A stretch of DNA of 9,696 nt, from NCBI GenBank assembly GCA_002369525.1, contig DFFN01000212.1, positions 1 through 9,696 of the forward strand. Reading direction: 5' to 3'. The notes below the pieces were generated by a model. That model ran no database searches and had not been told where the DNA came from. It saw only the letters and a program-made list of their open reading frames with translations. How positions within the stretch are numbered: the stretch's first letter is position 1; each line of letters starts with the position of its first letter. Position numbers and translations under genes: made by a program. Of the stretch, positions 1-6,492 are shown one piece after another. Source of the DNA: Lachnoclostridium sp. UBA3775. GTDB taxonomy: Bacteria; Bacillota; Clostridia; Lachnospirales; Lachnospiraceae.

Positions 1-3000
1 CTTTATCATCAATTTTTTCCAAATATTCTTTTGGAATTGCATTTATGAATCGGTCAAAGCTGTCAAATGACATAAGCATGATAATCTGCGAAGCATTAAT
101 ATATGTCTGCGCATCTATACCCTCCTGTTTAACGTCAACGCCTTCTTTATTCTGCTGTTTTTGCATGCGTATCCTGTTATCATGTTCAGTTTTTATCTTT
201 TTTTTCTCATCCCCGGTCATTGACCTGTCAATTATTTCAAGATAAACATCGGCAGGGATAGTATCTCTCAATATGTCCCTCAGCTTAGTTGCCAGTTCGT
301 TACCGTGTATTCTTTTTACCTGGAGCTCGTTATACTTTTCGCCGAAATGCTCATTAGCCTTTATTTCGTTTTTTTCAAGTTCGGAAATTTTCTGATCAAT
401 TCCGTCGATAAACAAATAGAGATCTTCAAGATGGACCTTAAGCTTGCTGCGAGGATCCTTTCCTGCGAATTCTCTCATTTTTCTGATTTTTTCTTCGTTA
501 ATCCTGTCAAGGCGTTCTTTTTCCTTTTTCTCTGCCTCAAGCCTTGCAAGACGATCTTTTTCTGCCTGTGTTTTTTTTGCAGTACGCTCTATTTCATTGA
601 TCTGTTCCCTGCTCAAGCCGAAAATATTCTTAACTTCATCATCCAGCTTTTTCTGGTTATCCTGTTTTCTTTTCTCATTCTCGATTATTCTTTTTTCTTC
701 ATCCTGTTTTGACTTATTATTTATCGTATTTTGTTCTTCATTTACTTTCTTCTGATTTTCATTAACATTCTTCTTATCATCGTTGGCTTTTTTAGATTTC
801 TCATCAGTCTTTTTTTGAGTTTCATCAGTCTTCTTCTGAGTCTCATCAGTCTTCTTCTGAGTTTCGTCAATTTTCTTCTGTTCTTCGGTCTTTATTTCTT
901 CTTTGGCCTTTTTCTTTAACAGTGAGCTGCCTTTATTGATCAGCTCAGGCGAGTCTACAATTGTAGAATCCTGACCTGCAATATCAACAAGGAATACATT
1001 TTTAAGGTCGGATTTGACTTTGGGATCGTTTATCTTATTCATATTTTTGCCGATTCCTGCAATGCTTCTAAGATAATTATGATCTTTTTTAAATTGTTCC
1101 TCTCCTCCGAAGCCGAGGGCATAGTTCTCCCCTATAACTATGCTTTCCATACCTTCCTTGGTCTTGCGTTTTTCGTTGTTTCTCCAGTTTCTCGATATTG
1201 TTGTGTATGTTTTAGCGATAAAAGACGCAATACCGAATTTGCTCTGCATGAATTTCCGAGCGCTTTCTTCGCTTTCAATGTCGGCATCCGTAGGGAATTT
1301 CAAGCCTTCAGCTCTTAACTGTTCGCATGCTTTTTTCGTGAGTTTACCGTAATATTTAATATTTTCCTTAAGCGAAGCAATCGATCTGGACTTGAAAGGA
1401 TGCTTTTTCATTTCTTCTATGAAATCTTCACCCAGCTTAATTCTTTCCTGGCCTGTCATATTTATGACAGTATCCAGACTGAGCTCCTTTTGTCCGAGAG
1501 CATACAAAAGTACCAGGGTGTTTATGCATTCGTTCTTCCTGCCCTTTGGAATTTTGATATTTGTATTTATGATCGCTTCTCTCTTCCCGATATCTTCATA
1601 ATCCAGAATGAACATGGGCGATGTACGGAGTTCATTTAAAAATGAAGCTGTCTTAGGAGCAGCCTTTTTTGCCGCATTCTCTTTTCTTATCTTTGCTTCC
1701 TCGGCATAAAGCCTCTTTTCGTTTTTATCAATATCCTTGTTTTCAAAATCCTCAAGACCTTTTGCGCTTATTTTCTTAGTCGAAGCCAGATCTTCTTCCC
1801 TTGCAGTTTTTTTCTTTTTCGTTTTTACTTCATCAAGGCGCAGTGATGTATTTCCTATTCCGAAATCATCCATTGATTTCAGGAAACCGGGCATGTCTGT
1901 ACGATAGAATGATGAGGAGTTTCTTGCAAGACGCAGTTCTTCCCTGTCACTTCTCCTTTTTGCCTCATTTATGAGCTTGTCTTTATTCAGTTTTTTGGGC
2001 AGATATACTTTTTCCGTTCTTAAAAGACCGTCGGCATCTATTTTGCTTCTGAAGCCGCGTTCATCGATGGAATCCTCTATGCCGCCTATCCTTGCAACTG
2101 TATTGCCGGCCTGATTACGCCCGTGCATATATGACTCACCGTTTGTCTGGATTTTTTCCGGAGGCAGCTTGACCGTTCCGTCTTCATTCATTGAAACATA
2201 AGTGCTTGGAACGTCATATATGGTTTTATTATCCTTTGAGAGTTTGATATCGGACACCCATACAAGCTTAACGGGCTTTTTGATCTCATTGTCCTCCATA
2301 TCCCTGATAAGCTCCGAAACCGTCATTGTCTTATCCGTATCCGGAGTATTTGAAACAGAATCCTTATATTTTAAAACTTCCCCGTCTATTTCGGTCACGG
2401 TTATATAATGGCCGTTTTTCCATATGCCGACAGGTGACCTGTCAACCTTTATGGCGTGTAAAATATTATTCTTAACAGCTTCCTTTAGCTTTGTATTATA
2501 ATCCTGTCGGGAAATTCCCAGACTTGAGGCATCATTGTTGTAGGTTTCAATCTCGGTCTCATGAACCATAGTATTCGGAGCAAACTCAATCAGGGCATCC
2601 GACATGGAAAACATTTCGTTTCCCTGATCGACACCGTAATGATCAATGTCATCCTGACTATAGGTTTTCTCTATTGTCTGCTTATCCGATAACGGAGGAC
2701 GGTATGCACGTATATCCTCCTGTTCCACATTGTTGATACCCCGGCTTTTAAGCATCAGCTGCATCGAACAGGACCAGCAGCCGTTAAAAGAGCTCTGTTT
2801 TCTCGTCTGGTGTATGTCAAGCTTTGCATGATTCTTGTTATTGCTTGTCATTTTGGGCCTTTCGGTTCTTACATCCAGCCTTTTTCTGTCTGCCGCCTTT
2901 TCAAGAGCATCCACTCTCTTCATCAGAAACGCAGTATCGGCAAGGTTGAGATCATCAAAGTTTTCATCAAAATAGCTATTGATGACCTTTATATCCCCGC

Positions 3001-3298
3001 AATTCTGTATCCATGAAGGAATGGCTGATTTATTGTGCGAATAAATAATATTATTGTATTTATCAATCTTGTCATTACGAGATACCGGGTGTCCCCAGAA
3101 CTGAAAAGGATCATTTCCTTCTTTGAAATCGCTGCCGATACACAGACTCATCTCATTAAGCTGTTCATCGCTTGCTTTATTGTAAAGCTTAATATACTGC
3201 CAGTCTTCCAGCCCCATATTACGATAAGCATTTTTGAATGTTTCAAAAGGGAGTACGGGTCTGTCAATAAGTATATTGTTTTTATTTTTCCAAGGCAT
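1..3298 (-). CDS. Very large coiled-coil protein with a predicted papain-like cysteine peptidase domain (3' end outside window)
   Basis: An uninterrupted frame of 1099 codons runs from the ATG at 3298 off the left edge, so the C-terminus is missing. The start is supported by AGGAAG nine bases upstream and an in-frame TAA just before it. I do not recognise the protein as a named family. No signal peptide or membrane segment is visible at the N-terminus (MPWKNKNN...). Residues about 160-330 resemble a papain/C39-like fold: Q168, then C174 in NGCWSCSMQLMLKSRG, H297 in KNGHYITVTEIDG and D313 in YKDS. The Q-to-C spacing of six equals papain (Q19/C25), and the H-to-D spacing of 16 fits C39-type peptidases. 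Residues about 485-550 are lysine-rich. Residues about 550-780 look like a mostly helical region. Residues about 788-945 are a highly charged coiled coil with a seven-residue repeat, and a shorter one follows at about 955-995. Peptidase activity is inferred, not shown. An inactive scaffold or an effector/toxin is possible. Confidence 0.8.
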   Translation of the reverse strand, partial: MPWKNKNNILIDRPVLPFETFKNAYRNMGLEDWQYIKLYNKASDEQLNEMSLCIGSDFKEGNDPFQFWGHPVSRNDKIDKYNNIIYSHNKSAIPSWIQNCGDIKVINSYFDENFDDLNLADTAFLMKRVDALEKAADRKRLDVRTERPKMTSNNKNHAKLDIHQTRKQSSFNGCWSCSMQLMLKSRGINNVEQEDIRAYRPPLSDKQTIEKTYSQDDIDHYGVDQGNEMFSMSDALIEFAPNTMVHETEIETYNNDASSLGISRQDYNTKLKEAVKNNILHAIKVDRSPVGIWKNGHYITVTEIDGEVLKYKDSVSNTPDTDKTMTVSELIRDMEDNEIKKPVKLVWVSDIKLSKDNKTIYDVPSTYVSMNEDGTVKLPPEKIQTNGESYMHGRNQAGNTVARIGGIEDSIDERGFRSKIDADGLLRTEKVYLPKKLNKDKLINEAKRRSDREELRLARNSSSFYRTDMPGFLKSMDDFGIGNTSLRLDEVKTKKKKTAREEDLASTKKISAKGLEDFENKDIDKNEKRLYAEEAKIRKENAAKKAAPKTASFLNELRTSPMFILDYEDIGKREAIINTNIKIPKGRKNECINTLVLLYALGQKELSLDTVINMTGQERIKLGEDFIEEMKKHPFKSRSIASLKENIKYYGKLTKKACEQLRAEGLKFPTDADIESEESARKFMQSKFGIASFIAKTYTTISRNWRNNEKRKTKEGMESIVIGENYALGFGGEEQFKKDHNYLRSIAGIGKNMNKINDPKVKSDLKNVFLVDIAGQDSTIVDSPELINKGSSLLKKKAKEEIKTEEQKKIDETQKKTDETQKKTDETQKKTDEKSKKANDDKKNVNENQKKVNEEQNTINNKSKQDEEKRIIENEKRKQDNQKKLDDEVKNIFGLSREQINEIERTAKKTQAEKDRLARLEAEKKEKERLDRINEEKIRKMREFAGKDPRSKLKVHLEDLYLFIDGIDQKISELEKNEIKANEHFGEKYNELQVKRIHGNELATKLRDILRDTIPADVYLEIIDRSMTGDEKKKIKTEHDNRIRMQKQQNKEGVDVKQEGIDAQTYINASQIIMLMSFDSFDRFINAIPKEYLEKIDDK
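801..884 (-). repeat. 21-bp tandem repeat inside the coiled coil (heptad DETQKKT)
   Basis: Units begin at 801, 822, 843 and 864 on the plus strand. The first three are near identical (TCATCAGTCTTCTTCTGAGT plus one base) and the fourth is degenerate. On the coding strand each unit encodes a seven-residue repeat, DETQKKT, at about residues 806-833 of the large protein. Weaker seven-residue periodicity (KSKKAND, DKKNVNE, NQKKVNE) continues for several more turns, as expected for a coiled coil that grew by unit duplication. Copy number may vary between strains. Confidence 0.85.
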
Positions 3299-3307
3299 AA
3301 TTATTTA

Positions 3308-3313
3308 CTTCCT
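3308..3313 (-). promoter_or_regulatory. Ribosome binding site of the large coiled-coil gene
   Basis: On the minus strand AGGAAG lies nine bases before the ATG at 3298. With the in-frame TAA immediately upstream of the ATG, it fixes the start of the large gene. Confidence 0.7.
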
Positions 3314-3334
3314 ATCGTAAGATTTTTTGGCTTC

Positions 3335-3343
3335 ATTATAACA
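3335..3343 (-). promoter_or_regulatory. Extended -10 promoter of the large coiled-coil gene
   Basis: The minus strand reads TGTTATAAT, a perfect TATAAT preceded by the TGn extension, about 37 bases before the start codon. No good TTGACA-like -35 lies at 17 bp. That position is taken by the direct repeats at 3348-3369, so the promoter may rely on the extended -10 or on an activator. Confidence 0.6.
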
Positions 3344-3347
3344 GGAT

Positions 3348-3369
3348 ATATGCACCAGATATGCACCAA
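3348..3369. repeat. Two adjacent 11-bp direct repeats upstream of the -10
   Basis: ATATGCACCAG (3348-3358) is followed directly by ATATGCACCAA (3359-3369), identical at 10 of 11 positions. The 11-bp period puts the copies about one helical turn apart, just upstream of an extended -10. A regulator binding site is a reasonable inference, but no regulator can be named. Confidence 0.5.
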
Positions 3370-3383
3370 ATCATTATTCATTT

Positions 3384-4172
3384 TTAAAAATAAACAAATT
3401 TAATTATCTCCTCAAGGCTCATGTGACCTCCGAATATATCCAGCGCAGAACCTACTGTGAAATCAACCCTTCCCTGCCCCTCATAATATATTGTCTCTAT
3501 GTCCTCCATGCTGCTTATGCCGCCGGCATAGGTCGGACATACTATGTTTTTTGCGGAAAGCAGTCTGACAACATCATGCTCGATACCTCCGGCCTTTCCT
3601 TCAACATCCACCGCATGCACAAGAAGTTCATCGCAGAAACCGCTCATTTCCCTTAAAAACTCTTCTGTGAGCTCTTCATCCGTAAACTTCTGCCATCTGT
3701 CTGTAACGACGAAGTATTTTTCCTCGCCGTCAACGAGCCTTTTCCTGCAGGACAGGTCGAGCACAAGCTTTTCCTTTCCGACCGCAGCTTTCATTTCCTC
3801 AATTTTATCGTAATGTATCTTTCCTTCCGAAAAAACATAGGAGGTGACAATGACATGTGAGGCACCTGCATTTAAAAACTCCCAGGCGGTATCCGGTCTG
3901 ATCCCTCCTCCGATCATCATTCCGCCCGGGAAAGCATTAAGGGCGGATATCGCCTCGGCCTTTGTTTTTTCAAAGTAATCGCTGTCTTTTCCGTTAAGAC
4001 AGATAATATGTCCTCCGTAAAGCTCAAGGTCCTTGTAAAGCTCGGCATAATAAGAAGCCGGATAAGATGCGACAAAGTTTTCCCTGGCATAATCGCCCGC
4101 GTCTTTAAGGCTTCCTCCGACTATCTGTTTAACTTTTCCGTTGTGGATATCAATGCATGGTCTGAATTTCAT
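3384..4172 (-). CDS. hisA: Phosphoribosylformimino-5-aminoimidazole carboxamide ribotide isomerase, eukaryotic (HIS6) type
   Basis: HisA performs the Amadori isomerisation of ProFAR to PRFAR in histidine synthesis, in the cytosol. The 262-residue protein is close to the yeast HIS6 length and reads as that branch of the (beta/alpha)8 HisA/HisF family. The signature RPCIDIHNGKVKQIVGG opens the protein, with likely catalytic D8. D139 in VLDLSCRK is the likely second acid. Phosphate-binding loops are GGGIR (88-92) and the late YAGGISS. The start ATG has GGGAGG (4177-4182) four bases before it. No other his gene is visible on either side, so it is detached from any his operon within this window. 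It is divergent from upp and ends 85 bp before the large coiled-coil gene, with no clear terminator between them. HisA identity is firm. The eukaryotic-type subfamily call rests on remembered motifs. Confidence 0.9.
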   Translation of the reverse strand: MKFRPCIDIHNGKVKQIVGGSLKDAGDYARENFVASYPASYYAELYKDLELYGGHIICLNGKDSDYFEKTKAEAISALNAFPGGMMIGGGIRPDTAWEFLNAGASHVIVTSYVFSEGKIHYDKIEEMKAAVGKEKLVLDLSCRKRLVDGEEKYFVVTDRWQKFTDEELTEEFLREMSGFCDELLVHAVDVEGKAGGIEHDVVRLLSAKNIVCPTYAGGISSMEDIETIYYEGQGRVDFTVGSALDIFGGHMSLEEIIKFVYF

Positions 4173-4204
4173 ACTGCCTCCCGAAAAATTTTATGTTTTT
4201 TAAC

Positions 4205-4233
4205 TTGTATATGTCTCCGGTTTACATTATAAT
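4205..4233 (+). promoter_or_regulatory. Sigma-A-type promoter of upp
   Basis: TTGTAT (4205-4210) is separated by 17 bp from TATAAT (4228-4233). Transcription would start near 4240, giving a leader of about 27 bases. That is too short for a riboswitch or attenuator. Confidence 0.7.
4226..4231 (-). promoter_or_regulatory. Possible -10 of hisA, overlapping the upp -10
   Basis: ATTATAAT at 4226-4233 contains TATAAT on both strands. The minus-strand copy lies 54 bases before the hisA start, but no convincing -35 sits 16-18 bp upstream of it, so the assignment is weak. Confidence 0.3.
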
Positions 4234-4256
4234 ATAAAAAAATAATCAATGTTATT

Positions 4257-4262
4257 CGGAGG
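4257..4262 (+). promoter_or_regulatory. Ribosome binding site that sets the upp start
   Basis: CGGAGG lies four bases before the ATG at 4267. An earlier in-frame ATG at 4249 lies upstream of this site and has no ribosome binding site of its own, so 4267 is the chosen start. Confidence 0.85.
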
Positions 4263-4266
4263 AATT

Positions 4267-4902
4267 ATGGATAATAACAATATTGTGATCATGGATCATC
4301 CCCTGATCAAACATAAGATCACTATGCTTCGAGACAAAAACACCGGAACCAATGAATTCCGTGCACTTGTTAACGAAATCGCAATGCTCATGGGCTATGA
4401 AGCCCTTAGGGACCTTCCCACCGAGGATGTCGATATCGAAACCCCGATCGAGCCCTGCAAATCGCCGATGATCGCAGGCAGAAAGCTTGCAATCGTTCCT
4501 ATTCTCCGTGCCGGTCTCGGCATGACCAACGGTATCCTTGCACTTGTTCCCACCGCCAAGGTAGGCCACATCGGTCTGTACAGGGATGAGGTAACTCATG
4601 AACCCCACGAATATTTCTGTAAGCTCCCCAGACCCATTAACGAGCGTGTGATCGTCGTTACGGACCCCATGCTTGCCACCGGCGGTTCTGCGGTAGAGGC
4701 TGTTAATTTCATCAAACAGCACGGCGGTGTAATGATCAAATTCATGTGCATTATCGCCGCACCCGAAGGCCTTAAGCGTCTTCATGAAGCACATCCCGAT
4801 GTTCAGATATATGTCGGCTCACTTGACCGCGAACTTAATGAAAATGCATACATCTGTCCCGGTCTCGGTGATGCAGGCGACAGAATCTTCGGTACAAAGT
4901 AA
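4267..4902 (+). CDS. upp: Uracil phosphoribosyltransferase
   Basis: Upp converts uracil and PRPP to UMP and pyrophosphate in pyrimidine salvage, in the cytosol. From the ATG at 4267 the protein has 211 residues, the usual family length. Family marks are [13 protein letters not shown] near the N-terminus, RAGLGMTNG in the middle, the PRPP loop [11 protein letters not shown] (about 131-141) and the uracil-binding C-terminal [16 protein letters not shown]. All key residues appear intact. Codon choice (many GCC, CCC, ATC and GTC codons) differs from the AT-rich large gene to the left and fits a well-expressed housekeeping gene. It has its own promoter at 4205-4233 and converges with rlmH, whose stop lies 4 bp away. 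No terminator hairpin is visible between the two stops. Confidence 0.97.
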   Translation: MDNNNIVIMDHPLIKHKITMLRDKNTGTNEFRALVNEIAMLMGYEALRDLPTEDVDIETPIEPCKSPMIAGRKLAIVPILRAGLGMTNGILALVPTAKVGHIGLYRDEVTHEPHEYFCKLPRPINERVIVVTDPMLATGGSAVEAVNFIKQHGGVMIKFMCIIAAPEGLKRLHEAHPDVQIYVGSLDRELNENAYICPGLGDAGDRIFGTK

Positions 4903-4906
4903 GCTG

Positions 4907-5386
4907 TTATTTATGATACGGTTCGTTCTTCATTATCCTGAAAGCCCGATAAACCTGTTCGAGCAAAACCACCCGCATAAGCTGGTGAGGAAAGGTCATT
5001 TTTGAAAACGACAGAAGGCAGTCGGCTTTTTTAAGAACGGCATCGGAAAGTCCGAGGGATCCGCCGATAACAAAGCATATCCTGCTTTTACCGCTTTGCA
5101 TAATATTTTCAAGCTCCGCAGAAAAATCTGTGGAGCTTTTTTGTTTGCCGTCAATCGCAAGCACAAAAGTATAGGCAGTTTCATCCCATTTTGCAAGCAG
5201 TCTTTCGCCTTCCTTTTCCTTTATGGCTCTTTCGACCGCCTCAGGAGCATTTTCGGGTGTTTTTTCATCCGCCACCTCGATCACTTCGCACTTTGCATAT
5301 CTTGATAATCTTTTTAAATATTCATCGCAGGCTTTCCGGAAATAATCCTCCTTAAGCTTACCGACACAAAGTATACCGATCTTCAT
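4907..5386 (-). CDS. rlmH: 23S rRNA (pseudouridine1915-N3)-methyltransferase RlmH
   Basis: RlmH is a SPOUT-class enzyme that uses SAM to methylate pseudouridine 1915 in helix 69 of 23S rRNA, on assembled 70S ribosomes. The 159-residue length is typical of the family. Visible marks are [13 protein letters not shown] at the N-terminus, [10 protein letters not shown] (about 76-85), the SAM-binding knot [11 protein letters not shown] (105-115), and the C-terminal MTFPHQLMR (130-138) with EQVYRAFRI and EPYHK. It starts 7 bp after the stop of the CBS/CorC gene and has only a weak GGAAGA-like site inside that gene's end, so co-transcription and translational coupling are likely. It is convergent with upp, 4 bp apart. 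Confidence 0.96.
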   Translation of the reverse strand: MKIGILCVGKLKEDYFRKACDEYLKRLSRYAKCEVIEVADEKTPENAPEAVERAIKEKEGERLLAKWDETAYTFVLAIDGKQKSSTDFSAELENIMQSGKSRICFVIGGSLGLSDAVLKKADCLLSFSKMTFPHQLMRVVLLEQVYRAFRIMKNEPYHK

Positions 5387-5393
5387 TTTATGT

Positions 5394-6260
5394 TTACTCT
5401 TCTTCCGCTAAGTCCTCTTCGGATTTTTCGGGCAGCCTGTCGGCTTTGATCTCCGAAATTATTCTGCCCTCCTCGGAAAAAATGTCAAATTTGTAACCAC
5501 CATATTCAACAACTGCTTTTTCCTGACGCTCGGGTATGTGACCCAGTATGCTTATAAGCAACCCATTTATGGTGTCAAAGCTTTCAAGATCCTTTTCGTC
5601 AATTTTGATTCCGGTCATTTCCTCGAGCTCATCAAGCCTTGTATCGGGCTGTATCAGTATCTGTCCGTCGGAAAGGGCATCTATGTTTTCCTCTTCCTCA
5701 TCATACTCATCCAGTATATCCCCGACTATCTCCTCGATAATATCCTCGAGCGTAACGACTCCGGCAGTCTGTCCGTATTCATCGACAACAACCGCAATAT
5801 GTGTTCTTTTTTCCCTGAGGGTTTCAAAAAGCGAATCGATTGGCATGGTCTCCGGTACATAAAGCGCTTCTCTTTTGATTCCGGCAACATTCTCGTTTCC
5901 CTTGCCGTTCATATATGCGCTCATCAGATCCTTTATGTAGAGCATGCCTGTAATATTGTCAATGGTTTCTTCAAACAAAGGATAACGTGTATGGTTTCCG
6001 TCAAGCATTATACGCAGGGCGCTTTCAATGCTCTCCTCCGACGAAACGGCATCCACCCTGGTTCTGTGAGTCATAACGTCGGATGCGACAGTATCCGACA
6101 TTTCCACCACATTTGATATCATTTCGGCCTCGTCGTCTTCAAGATAACCCTGTTTTTTAAACTCGTCAACAACTGCCAGAACTTCCTCATCACTGGCTTC
6201 CCTGTTTTTTATAAGTTTTCTAAGCTTTTCCGTAAAGCCCTGTCTGGGCGTATCGTCCAT
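5394..6260 (-). CDS. CBS-domain protein of the CorC/HlyC type, lacking the DUF21 membrane domain
   Basis: The 288-residue soluble protein has an acidic N-terminal helical part (1-57), a CBS pair (about 58-118, [13 protein letters not shown] and TRYPLFEE; about 128-185, [21 protein letters not shown]) and a C-terminal CorC/HlyC domain (about 193-275, [17 protein letters not shown]). CBS pairs usually bind adenosine nucleotides. The full-length paralogs found in most Firmicutes carry an N-terminal DUF21 membrane region that is absent here, so the architecture resembles E. coli CorC/YbeX. The start is the ATG at 6260, because GGAGG lies ten bases upstream. A GTG at 6287 would lengthen the frame by nine codons but would place the ribosome binding site inside the gene. 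It heads an operon with rlmH behind a near-consensus promoter. The role is unsettled: magnesium/cobalt efflux is the traditional label, and the rlmH partner suggests a ribosome link. Confidence 0.88.
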   Translation of the reverse strand: MDDTPRQGFTEKLRKLIKNREASDEEVLAVVDEFKKQGYLEDDEAEMISNVVEMSDTVASDVMTHRTRVDAVSSEESIESALRIMLDGNHTRYPLFEETIDNITGMLYIKDLMSAYMNGKGNENVAGIKREALYVPETMPIDSLFETLREKRTHIAVVVDEYGQTAGVVTLEDIIEEIVGDILDEYDEEEENIDALSDGQILIQPDTRLDELEEMTGIKIDEKDLESFDTINGLLISILGHIPERQEKAVVEYGGYKFDIFSEEGRIISEIKADRLPEKSEEDLAEEE

Positions 6261-6270
6261 TAAAACATAT

Positions 6271-6275
6271 CCTCC
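6271..6275 (-). promoter_or_regulatory. Ribosome binding site deciding the CBS/CorC start
   Basis: GGAGG on the minus strand lies ten bases before the ATG at 6260 and downstream of the alternative GTG at 6287. It therefore favours the shorter 288-residue protein. Confidence 0.75.
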
Positions 6276-6301
6276 AATTATTTTCACAAAGGTACAGATA
6301 T

Positions 6302-6330
6302 ATTATCTTAAAAGCGGCAGAAAATGTCAA
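6302..6330 (-). promoter_or_regulatory. Strong sigma-A-type promoter of the CBS/CorC-rlmH operon
   Basis: The minus strand reads TTGACA (6330-6325), a 17-bp spacer, then GATAAT (6307-6302). Transcription would start near 6295, about 35 bases before the ATG. The promoter sits directly behind the terminator of the preceding transcript. Confidence 0.85.
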
Positions 6331-6333
6331 TAT

Positions 6334-6370
6334 AAAAAAACCTCTGCGAGCCAAAAAAGTTCGCAGAGGT
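6334..6370 (-). terminator. Intrinsic terminator downstream of nnr
   Basis: CCTCTGCGA (6341-6349) and TCGCAGAGG (6361-6369) form a perfect 9-bp stem, ten if the A/T pair 6340/6370 is counted, with an 11-base loop. On the minus strand the stem is followed by seven T (6340-6334). The opposite strand has no T-run after the stem, so it acts on minus-strand transcripts coming from nnr. Confidence 0.9.
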
Positions 6371-6392
6371 CCGGCTATTTCAATTGTTTGTT

Positions 6393-6473
6393 TTATGCTT
6401 CTTTTTTCCCTGAAAGGCAGATAAATGCAAGTCCCGAAACAAGCTCGGCATATATCTCGGGAGTGTTGCCCCA
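6393..6473 (-). pseudogene. Coding-like remnant with a stop but no start, between nnr and its terminator
   Basis: This minus-strand frame encodes 26 residues, beginning WGNTPEIYAELVSG and ending FICLSGKKEA, then TAA. A TAG stands directly before it at 6474-6476 and it contains no ATG, GTG or TTG, so it cannot be a complete gene. Codons such as GCC, GAG, CTT, TCG, GGA and GCA match local genes, which suggests the 3' end of a decayed gene. It ends 22 bases before the terminator hairpin. Chance cannot be excluded for so short a stretch, and no parent family is recognised. Confidence 0.3.
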
Positions 6474-6492
6474 CTAAAAGTCAATATATTTT

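Noticed and set aside
801..884. Possible CRISPR-like repeat
   Set aside because: The units are contiguous 21-bp copies with no spacers, in frame within a coding region. They are a protein repeat.
45..3403. Several plus-strand open frames of 60-135 codons, rich in Phe, Ser and Leu
   Set aside because: They lie antisense to the large minus-strand gene. Their Phe/Ser/Leu bias is what the reverse of Lys/Glu/Arg-rich codons gives, and none has a convincing ribosome binding site.
4252..4794. 180-codon minus-strand frame opposite upp
   Set aside because: upp on the plus strand is certain and has a promoter, a ribosome binding site and family motifs. The antisense frame has no recognisable content.
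5538..6116. 192-codon plus-strand frame opposite the CBS/CorC gene
   Set aside because: It is antisense to a clear CBS/CorC coding region and shows no ribosome binding site or family motif.
6258..6287. Longer CBS/CorC start at the GTG at 6287
   Set aside because: A GGAGG at 6271-6275 would fall inside the coding region, and it is properly placed for the ATG at 6260.
6220..6474. 84-codon minus-strand frame between nnr and the CBS/CorC gene
   Set aside because: It reads straight through the terminator hairpin, the consensus promoter and the start of the CBS/CorC gene in another frame, so it is chance.
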